From contig NZ_CAMFKO010000007.1 of the NCBI RefSeq assembly GCF_945957265.1, positions 50,868 to 114,867 on the forward strand: 64,000 nucleotides of DNA, in the 5' to 3' direction. The DNA comes from an uncultured Dechloromonas sp. Lineage in GTDB: Bacteria > Pseudomonadota > Gammaproteobacteria > Burkholderiales > Rhodocyclaceae. Positions within the stretch are counted from its first letter, which is position 1. Each line of letters opens with the position of its first letter. Positions 55,017 through 64,000 of this stretch are shown in pieces. Below the pieces are notes generated by a model. The model was given only the letters and a program-made list of their open reading frames with translations, did not search any database and was not told where the DNA came from. A program made the translations under genes and the position numbers.

Positions 55017-55814
55017 ATGACGACGATGAAAACCGCACTGGGCAGCTTACTGGCATGGCTCTGCCTGACACTTTCCGGCGGCGCATCGGCGCAGACTGTC
55101 GTCGACATCCCGACACGGCCGGATGTGACCCAGCGCGTGCTCGCCATTCCCGCCGCGAACCCTGCCGCGACGGTCATCCTGCTCGCCGGGGGACACGGCG
55201 GACTGGGCATTTTCCCCAACGGTTCCTTGCGCTGGGGAGAAGGAAATTTCCTGATCCGCAGCCGCCAGCTGTTCGTCGAACAGGGCCTGAACGTCGTCAT
55301 TGTCGACGCCCCGTCCGACCGCCAGAACACCCCCTACCTGGCCGGCTTCCGCCAGACGGCAGAGCACGCGGCCGATATCGGCACGGTGATCGCCTGGGTC
55401 CGCGCCCAGGGCAAGGCGCCGGTATGGCTGGTCGGCACCAGCCGCGGCACGCAGTCCGCCGCCTTCCTCGCCACCCGCCTGCCGGGGCGGGAAGGGCCGG
55501 ACGGCCTGGTGCTGACCGCCACCATCCTCAAGGACAACAAGGGGCGCGCGGTGCCTGCCATGCCCCTGGAGCAGCTGACCCTGCCGGTGCTGCTGGTGCA
55601 CCACGAACAGGACGGATGCAGCCATTGCGCCTATGCCGACCTGCCGGAACTGCAGGAAAAGCTCCGCCACCTCCCGCGCACCGCGCTGTTGAGCTTTCGG
55701 GGCGGCGCCGATCGGGGCGACCCTTGCGAAGCCTATGCCCACCACGGCTTCAACGGGCTGGAGAAGGAAGTCGTGACGCAGATCGCCGACTGGATACGGG
55801 CTACCCAAAAGTAA
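55017..55814 (+). CDS. Exported alpha/beta-hydrolase family protein
   Basis: 265 aa (262 if ATG 55026 is used, which is better spaced from GAGG at 55012-55015). Signal peptide LGSLLAWLCLTLSGGASA. The nucleophile elbow GTSRGT and a C-terminal HHGFNGLEKEVV His fit an alpha/beta hydrolase; oxyanion region ILLAGGHGGLG. Two Cys pairs (DGCSHC, DPC) suggest disulfides in the periplasm. Substrate unknown. Confidence 0.72.
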   Translation: MTTMKTALGSLLAWLCLTLSGGASAQTVVDIPTRPDVTQRVLAIPAANPAATVILLAGGHGGLGIFPNGSLRWGEGNFLIRSRQLFVEQGLNVVIVDAPSDRQNTPYLAGFRQTAEHAADIGTVIAWVRAQGKAPVWLVGTSRGTQSAAFLATRLPGREGPDGLVLTATILKDNKGRAVPAMPLEQLTLPVLLVHHEQDGCSHCAYADLPELQEKLRHLPRTALLSFRGGADRGDPCEAYAHHGFNGLEKEVVTQIADWIRATQK

Positions 55815-55911
55815 TCCCGTTCCCTCGCTCCAGGCGCGATAAACCTGTGATTTTTCAGCGACCTGACGTAAAATCCGCGGTCCGATACTGCACCGCAACA
55901 AAGCCCTTCCC

Positions 55912-57801
55912 ATGCTCTATCCCACCCGTTTCGATGTCATCGTCGTCGGTGGCGGCCACGCCGGCACCGAGGCTGCGCTGGCCGCAGCCCGTGCGGGTGC
56001 GAACACGCTGTTGCTGACGCACAACCTGGATACCCTCGGGGCGATGAGCTGCAACCCGTCGATCGGCGGCATCGGCAAGGGCCACCTGGTCCGCGAAGTC
56101 GATGCGCTGGGCGGCGCCATGGCAGCCGCCACCGACGAATCCGGCATCCAGTTCCGCATCCTCAATGCCTCGAAAGGCCCGGCCGTGCGCGCCACCCGCG
56201 CCCAGGCCGACCGCGTGCTGTACAAGCAGGCGATCCGCATGCGCCTGGAAAACCAGCCGAACCTGACCATTTTCGCCCAGGCCTGCGACGACCTGATCGT
56301 CGAGGGCGACAAGGTGTGCGGCGCCGTCACCCAGCTCGGCATCCGCTTCATGGCCGATGCCGTGGTGCTGACCGCCGGCACCTTCCTCAACGGCAAGATC
56401 CACGTCGGGCTGGAAAACTACACCGGCGGCCGCATGGGCGATCCGCCCTCGGTGTCGCTGGCCGCCCGCCTCAAGGAACTGAACCTGCCGCAAGGCCGCC
56501 TGAAGACCGGCACGCCGCCGCGCCTCGACGGCAAGACCATCGACTTCTCGGTGATGGAGGAGCAGCATTCCGACGACCCGATGCCGGTCTTTTCCTTCCT
56601 CGGCAGCGCCGCCCAGCACCCGAAGCAGCTGCCGTGCTGGATCACCGAAACCAACGAGAAGACGCACGACATCATCCGCAGCGGGCTGGACCGCTCGCCG
56701 ATGTACACCGGCGTCATCGAAGGCGTCGGCCCGCGCTACTGCCCGTCGATCGAGGACAAGATCCACCGCTTCGCCGACAAGAACCAGCACAACGTCTTCC
56801 TCGAGCCGGAAGGCCTGACGACGCACGAGATCTACCCCAACGGCGTGTCGACCAGCCTGCCCTTCGACATCCAGCTGGCGTTGGTGCGCTCGATCCGCGG
56901 CATGGAAAACGTGCACATCCTGCGCCCCGGCTACGCCATCGAATACGATTTCTACGACCCGCGCGGCCTCAAGGACACGCTGGAGACCAAGGCCATCAAC
57001 GGCCTGTTCTTCGCCGGCCAGATCAACGGCACCACCGGCTACGAAGAGGCTGCCGCGCAGGGCCTGCTCGCCGGCATCAACGCCGTCAATTACGTGAAGG
57101 GCCGCGACGGCTGGTGCCCGAAGCGCAACGAGGCCTACCTCGGCGTGCTGGTCGACGACCTGATCACGCGCGGCGTCTCCGACCCCTACCGGATGTTCAC
57201 CAGCCGCGCCGAATACCGCCTCAGCCTGCGCGAGGACAACGCCGACCTGCGCCTGACCGAGCAGGGCCGCGCCCTCGGCCTGGTCGACGACAGCCGCTGG
57301 GAAGCCTTCTGCCGCAAGCGCGATGCCATCGCCAGCGAGCAGGAGCGCCTGAAATCGACCTGGGTCAATCCCAAGATCACCCCGGCCGAAGACTGCATCC
57401 GCGTCCTCGGCAAGGCCATCGAGCACGAATACAACCTGTTCGAACTGCTCCGCCGGCCGGAAGTGAACTACGCCAGCCTGATGACCCTGCCCGGCGCCGG
57501 CGACGCCCAGGGCGACCCGCTGGTCGTCGAGCAGCTCGAGATCTCGGCCAAGTACCAGGGCTACATCGACCGCCAGGCCGAGGAAGTCGCCAAGTCCGCC
57601 AGCTACGAGAACACCGCGCTGCCGGCCGAGCTCGACTACGGCACCGTGGCCGGGCTGTCCAACGAGGTCAAGCAGAAGCTGGCCCAGCACAAGCCGCAGA
57701 CCATCGGCCAGGCCTCGCGCATCCAGGGCATCACCCCGGCCGCCATTTCGCTGCTGCTCATCCACCTCAAGCGACACAACCTGTCGCAGGCGGCGGCATG
57801 A
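55912..57801 (+). CDS. mnmG: MnmG (GidA), tRNA U34 modification enzyme
   Basis: 629 aa FAD protein that with MnmE installs carboxymethylaminomethyl on U34 of tRNAs. N-terminal FAD motif [12 protein letters not shown] (12-23), conserved [21 protein letters not shown], and a C-terminal helical domain. Full-length. Followed by rsmG and parAB, the usual gid-par origin-proximal cluster. Confidence 0.97.
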   Translation: MLYPTRFDVIVVGGGHAGTEAALAAARAGANTLLLTHNLDTLGAMSCNPSIGGIGKGHLVREVDALGGAMAAATDESGIQFRILNASKGPAVRATRAQADRVLYKQAIRMRLENQPNLTIFAQACDDLIVEGDKVCGAVTQLGIRFMADAVVLTAGTFLNGKIHVGLENYTGGRMGDPPSVSLAARLKELNLPQGRLKTGTPPRLDGKTIDFSVMEEQHSDDPMPVFSFLGSAAQHPKQLPCWITETNEKTHDIIRSGLDRSPMYTGVIEGVGPRYCPSIEDKIHRFADKNQHNVFLEPEGLTTHEIYPNGVSTSLPFDIQLALVRSIRGMENVHILRPGYAIEYDFYDPRGLKDTLETKAINGLFFAGQINGTTGYEEAAAQGLLAGINAVNYVKGRDGWCPKRNEAYLGVLVDDLITRGVSDPYRMFTSRAEYRLSLREDNADLRLTEQGRALGLVDDSRWEAFCRKRDAIASEQERLKSTWVNPKITPAEDCIRVLGKAIEHEYNLFELLRRPEVNYASLMTLPGAGDAQGDPLVVEQLEISAKYQGYIDRQAEEVAKSASYENTALPAELDYGTVAGLSNEVKQKLAQHKPQTIGQASRIQGITPAAISLLLIHLKRHNLSQAAA

Positions 57802-57946
57802 GCAGGAAGCAAGGTTCCGCGACGAGCGAAGCACGGCTTGGAGTGCGACCGCCCGCGAGTGCCGCCCCGGCCGCTCAAGGAAAAGCGCTCGCAGTGTCGC
57901 CGCTGCCAATCGGCCGCGACCCGTATTCCGCGACCGGAGCGGACGC

Positions 57947-58564
57947 ATGAGCATGATCACGCTGGCGGCGGGCCTCGCCGAACTCGGAATCGACCTGTCG
58001 GCCGGACAGCAGGACCAGCTGCTCGCCTTCCGCGACCTGCTGCTCAAGTGGAACAGGACCTATAACCTGACGGCGCTGCGCGACCCCGAGCAGGCCATCT
58101 CCCACCACCTGCTCGACTCGCTGGCCATCCTGCCGCACGTCGGCCCCGGCGCCCTGCTCGACGTCGGCTCCGGCGGCGGCCTGCCCGGCATCCCGCTGGC
58201 CATCGCCCGGCCGGAACTGGCGGTGAGCATGGTCGATACCGTGCAGAAGAAGGCCACTTTCCTGCAGCAGGCCGCCATCCAGCTCGGCCTGAAAAACGTC
58301 GCCGCACACCACGCCCGCGTCGAACAGCTGCCCGGCCAGTACGCCCAGATCAGCTCGCGCGCCTTCGCCGAACTCAAGCTGTTCACCGACCTGACCCGCC
58401 AGCTGCTGGCCCCCGGCGGTCGCTGGCTGGCCATGAAGGGCGTCCGCCCGGACGACGAAATCGCCGCCCTGCCGGCCGACATCGTCGTCGAACAGGTCAT
58501 TCCGCTGCACGTTCCCGGCCTCGACGCCGAAAGACACCTCATCATCCTGAAAGCGGGCTCATGA
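57947..58564 (+). CDS. rsmG: RsmG (GidB), 16S rRNA m7G527 methyltransferase
   Basis: 205 aa SAM-dependent methyltransferase. Motif [21 protein letters not shown] and motif IV SRAFAEL are present. Overlaps parA by 4 bp. The 145 bp after mnmG contains no recognisable gene. Confidence 0.96.
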   Translation: MSMITLAAGLAELGIDLSAGQQDQLLAFRDLLLKWNRTYNLTALRDPEQAISHHLLDSLAILPHVGPGALLDVGSGGGLPGIPLAIARPELAVSMVDTVQKKATFLQQAAIQLGLKNVAAHHARVEQLPGQYAQISSRAFAELKLFTDLTRQLLAPGGRWLAMKGVRPDDEIAALPADIVVEQVIPLHVPGLDAERHLIILKAGS

Positions 58565-59322
58565 AAGTACTCGCCATCACCAACCAGAAGGGCGGCGTCG
58601 GCAAGACGACGACCGCCGTCAATCTCGCCGCCTCGCTGGGCGCCGAGGGCAAGCGCGTCCTGCTCATCGACATGGACCCGCAGGGCAATGCCACCACCGG
58701 CTCCGGGATCACCAAAAAGGAAGCGCTGCCCACCGTCTACCAGCTGCTGATCGGCGCCGCCTCGCTGATCGAAGTGTGCATCAAGACCGATTTCGCTTTC
58801 GACATCCTGCCCGCCAACCGCGAACTGGCCGGCGCCGAGGTCGAGCTGATCGAGCTCGACAAGCGCGAATTCCGCCTCAAGTCGGCCCTGCAGCAGAACC
58901 ACGACGAATACGACTTCGTACTCATCGACTGCCCGCCGGCCCTCAACATGCTGACCGTCAACGCCCTGGTCGCCGCCGACTCGGTGCTCATCCCCATGCA
59001 GTGCGAGTACTACGCGCTGGAAGGCCTATCCGACCTCGTCGAAACCCTGCGCAAGGTGCGCCACGGCCTGAACTCGCGCCTGGAAATCGAAGGCCTGCTG
59101 CGTACCATGTACAACGGCCAGAGCACGCTGACCCAGCAAGTCTCGAACGAACTCGAAACGCACTTCGGCAACAAGGTCTACCGGACCATCGTGCCGCGCA
59201 ACGTCCGCCTGGCCGAAGCGCCGTCCTACGGCAAGCCGGTCATCGCCTTCGACAAGAACTCCAGGGGCGCCCAGGCCTATACCGCCCTGGCCAGGGAAAT
59301 CCTCGAAAGGACTCCAGCATGA
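58561..59322 (+). CDS. parA: ParA/Soj chromosome-partitioning ATPase
   Basis: 253 aa. Deviant Walker A KGGVGKTT (K10-T17) with signature Lys, Walker A' ([11 protein letters not shown]) and Walker B ([10 protein letters not shown]). Drives segregation with ParB at parS. Overlaps rsmG and parB by 4 bp each. Confidence 0.96.
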   Translation: MKVLAITNQKGGVGKTTTAVNLAASLGAEGKRVLLIDMDPQGNATTGSGITKKEALPTVYQLLIGAASLIEVCIKTDFAFDILPANRELAGAEVELIELDKREFRLKSALQQNHDEYDFVLIDCPPALNMLTVNALVAADSVLIPMQCEYYALEGLSDLVETLRKVRHGLNSRLEIEGLLRTMYNGQSTLTQQVSNELETHFGNKVYRTIVPRNVRLAEAPSYGKPVIAFDKNSRGAQAYTALAREILERTPA

Positions 59323-60173
59323 TCAAGATGAAAGGACTCGGCCGCGGCCTCGACGCCTTGCTCGCCGGCACCGACGAAAAACGCGCCGACGAACAGCGCA
59401 GCCTGCCCATCGAACGCCTCAAGCCCGGCAAATACCAGCCGCGCACCCGGATGGACCAGGAATCGCTGGACGAACTGGCGGCCTCGATCAAGGCCCAGGG
59501 CGTCATGCAGCCTATCCTCGTCCGCGCCGTCGACAAGACCCCCGGGGCCGAACGCTACGAAATCGTCGCCGGCGAACGCCGCTGGCGCGCCTCGCAGCTG
59601 GCCGGCCTGAGCGAAGTACCGGTCCTCGTCCGCGACATCCCGGACGAGCAGGCGCTGGCCATGGCGCTGATCGAGAACATCCAGCGCGAAAACCTCAACC
59701 CGCTCGAGGAAGCCCAGGGACTGCAGCGCCTGATCGACGAATTCGGCCTGACCCACCAGCAGGCCGCCGACGCCGTGGGCCGCTCCCGGCCGGCCGCGTC
59801 GAACCTGCTGCGCCTGCTGCAGCTGAGCCCGCCGGTCCAGGAACTGCTGATGTCCGGCAAGCTCGACATGGGCCACGCCCGCGCCCTGCTGCCGCTCATC
59901 GGCGCCCAGCAGATCGCCGCCGCCCAGCGCATCGTCCAGAAAGGGCTGTCGGTCCGCGAGGCGGAGCGCCTGGTCCAGCAGATCACCAATCCCGCCAGAA
60001 AGGCCGCCGAACAGCCGGTCGACCGGGATCTCCTGCGTCTCCAGGAAGAACTCGCCGACGGCTTGGGCGCCAACGTGCAGATCAAGACCAACAAGAAGGG
60101 CGCCGGCAAGGTCACCATCGAATTCGGCAGCCTCGAGCAGCTCGACGGCCTCCTTTCGCGGCTCTCCACGTAA
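59319..60173 (+). CDS. parB: ParB/Spo0J chromosome-partitioning protein
   Basis: 284 aa CTPase/DNA-binding clamp. ParB box (YEIVAGERRWRASQLAGL), HTH (THQQAADAVGRSRPAASNLLRLLQL) and C-terminal dimerisation region. Starts [15 protein letters not shown] at 59319. No parS matching the common consensus was noticed in this window by eye. Confidence 0.96.
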   Translation: MIKMKGLGRGLDALLAGTDEKRADEQRSLPIERLKPGKYQPRTRMDQESLDELAASIKAQGVMQPILVRAVDKTPGAERYEIVAGERRWRASQLAGLSEVPVLVRDIPDEQALAMALIENIQRENLNPLEEAQGLQRLIDEFGLTHQQAADAVGRSRPAASNLLRLLQLSPPVQELLMSGKLDMGHARALLPLIGAQQIAAAQRIVQKGLSVREAERLVQQITNPARKAAEQPVDRDLLRLQEELADGLGANVQIKTNKKGAGKVTIEFGSLEQLDGLLSRLST

Positions 60174-60237
60174 CCGATGTCACTAAACGTAACGCACTGT
60201 CTCTACGGGAAAACCCCTAATTTGTGCGCCGCGGAAA

Positions 60238-60266
60238 TTGACTCTTATGTAAGACTTGGTTACACT
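60238..60266 (+). promoter_or_regulatory. Promoter of the atp operon
   Basis: TTGACT (60238-60243), 17-nt spacer, TACACT (60261-60266). Transcript start would be near 60273, about 20 nt before the atpI start. Confidence 0.8.
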
Positions 60267-60292
60267 CTCGGGGTTTTTGATCGAGGTATGTC

Positions 60293-61475
<1,183 letters not shown>

Positions 61476-61534
61476 GCAGTTTTTGTTTTCCCGTAGTTTT
61501 TACTTTTAACCCCGCATTAACCTACCCTTACTGA

Positions 61535-61804
<270 letters not shown>

Positions 61805-61844
61805 TCGTTCACGCCCCTGAAACCCTTATCACCAGGAGGTTAGC

Positions 61845-62315
61845 GTGAACATCAACGCTACACTGATTGGCCAGGCAATCTGGTTTGCTCTCTTCATCTG
61901 GATCACGATGAAGTACGTCTGGCCGCCGCTGCAAAAGGCAATGGCGGACCGTCAGGCACAGATCGCTGAAGGCCTGGCTGCAGCCGAGCGCGGCAAGCAC
62001 GAGCAAGAGCTCGCTGCCAAGCGTTCCGCTGATGCGCTGCGTGAAGCCAAGGAGAAATCCGCGGAATTCGTGGCTCAAGCCGAAAAGCGTGCGCAACAGA
62101 TCGTCGAAGAAGCCAAGGGCAATGCCAAGGTTGAGGCCGACAAGATTGTCGCCGGCGCCAAGGCAGAAATCGAACAGGAAGTCGAACGTGCCAAGCAGCA
62201 ACTGCGTGAGCGCGTCGCCGAACTGGCGGTTGCCGGTGCCGAGAAGATCCTGCGCAAGGAAATCAATGCGTCCGTGCATGCAGACATGCTGGGCGCCCTG
62301 AAACAGGACCTGTAA
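61845..62315 (+). CDS. atpF: AtpF, F0 subunit b
   Basis: 156 aa. One N-terminal membrane helix ([26 protein letters not shown]) and a long charged coiled-coil stalk. Starts with GTG 61845 behind AGGAGG (61834-61839). 3 bp before atpH. Confidence 0.96.
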   Translation: MNINATLIGQAIWFALFIWITMKYVWPPLQKAMADRQAQIAEGLAAAERGKHEQELAAKRSADALREAKEKSAEFVAQAEKRAQQIVEEAKGNAKVEADKIVAGAKAEIEQEVERAKQQLRERVAELAVAGAEKILRKEINASVHADMLGALKQDL

Positions 62316-62318
62316 GCA

Positions 62319-62855
62319 ATGGCTGAATCCGTCACTATCGCCCGTCCTTACGCCGAAGCGCTGTTCCGCGCGGCCAAGGAAAGCGGCAATCTGGCCAAGT
62401 GGTCCGAGCAGGTCGCCCTGCTGGGGCAGGTGGCTGCCAATCCCGAAGCCCGTGCGGCAGTCGGCGATCCGAACGTGGCAGCCCCGCAACTGGTCGACCT
62501 TTTCCGGTCTGCCTGCGGTACGGCGGTAGGTACGGAGCTGGCGAACTTCATCCAGCTGCTGTCCAACAACGACCGTCTGGGGCTGTTGCCGGAAATCGCC
62601 GGCTTGTACGAAAGCTACAAGCAAGCGGAAGAAGGCACCAAGCAGGCCGAAATCGTTTCGGCCTTCCCGATCGATGACAACCAGGTGAAAGCCCTGGTAC
62701 CGCAACTCGAAGCCGTCTTCAAGACCAAGCTCGAAGCAGCCGTGTCGGTTGACCCGACCCTGATCGGCGGTATCAAGGTAATCGTTGGCGACCAGATGCT
62801 GGATGCTTCAGTCCGCGGCAAGCTTGACGCCATGGCTACGGCGCTGAACAACTAG
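62319..62855 (+). CDS. atpH: AtpH, F1 subunit delta
   Basis: 178 aa. N-terminal helical domain ([16 protein letters not shown]) and C-terminal domain ([26 protein letters not shown]) typical of delta/OSCP. Connects stalk b to F1. Confidence 0.96.
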   Translation: MAESVTIARPYAEALFRAAKESGNLAKWSEQVALLGQVAANPEARAAVGDPNVAAPQLVDLFRSACGTAVGTELANFIQLLSNNDRLGLLPEIAGLYESYKQAEEGTKQAEIVSAFPIDDNQVKALVPQLEAVFKTKLEAAVSVDPTLIGGIKVIVGDQMLDASVRGKLDAMATALNN

Positions 62856-62864
62856 GAGAATTTC

Positions 62865-64000
<1,136 letters not shown>

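Noticed and set aside
55855..58047. A 730-codon frame antisense to mnmG
   Set aside because: Antisense shadow of a conserved gene; no domain signature and no ribosome site of note.

Overview
The window is a high-GC betaproteobacterial chromosome segment. Gene content and the circularly permuted tmRNA gene suggest a member of the Rhodocyclales (Dechloromonas/Azonexus-like), but this was judged by eye and not by a phylogeny. Most of it is ordinary core genome. The exception is about 31.3-41.0 kb, where a visibly AT-richer integrative element sits inside the host tmRNA gene (ssrA).

Layout: 0-9.2 kb, leftward: yebC, a small exported protein, a DnaQ-fold exonuclease, a DMT exporter, ruvC-ruvA-(AI-2E permease)-ruvB, ybgC-tolQ-tolR-tolA-tolB (tolB runs off the left edge). 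9.3-16.3 kb, rightward: a HerA-like ATPase, small VOC, SRPBCC and cupin proteins, a hypothetical gene behind a sigma-54-like promoter, a LysR regulator and a branched-chain aminotransferase. 16.4-21.3 kb: two EamA exporters (one behind a leader ORF and terminator, one divergent from a LysR gene), a DUF3365 haem protein and a membrane-anchored TIR protein. 21.3-23.7 kb: regulatory PTS (EIIA-Man, HPr, EI). 23.8-31 kb: an OprC/NosA-type copper receptor, a Crp/Fnr regulator with an FNR-type recognition helix, exbD-exbB-tonB behind a perfect FNR box, and a histidine kinase with an NMT1-like sensor.

31.3-41.0 kb: mobile element. The host ssrA (minus strand) is cut at its T-loop. The promoter and 5' acceptor part lie at 40960-41040; the acceptor 3' end, intervening segment and coding half lie at 31061-31306. 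The ends give a clean inferred attP: 10-bp perfect inverted arms (CCTTAGATAA and TTATCTAAGG) around a 6-bp core, GAACCC. The element has five overlapping leftward genes: a 493-aa tyrosine recombinase, a 1162-aa tyrosine recombinase with a Cys cluster, two small HTH/coiled-coil proteins, and a RecD2-like helicase. It also has a small membrane-protein gene and a complete second permuted ssrA with its own promoter and the same tag peptide, ANDEQFAIAA. It therefore appears to destroy the host tmRNA gene on entry and supply a replacement. This is the most noteworthy system in the window.

41-50.7 kb: BamE-like lipoprotein, riboflavin synthase, two LivK-type binding proteins, a fused LivH-LivM-LivG protein and LivF, then arsR-arsC-permease-thioredoxin. 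50.7-64 kb: FecR/DUF6600 protein, response regulator with TPR-like tail, a hydrolase, then mnmG-rsmG-parA-parB and the atp operon (atpI, B, E, F, H and partial atpA), the usual origin-proximal arrangement.
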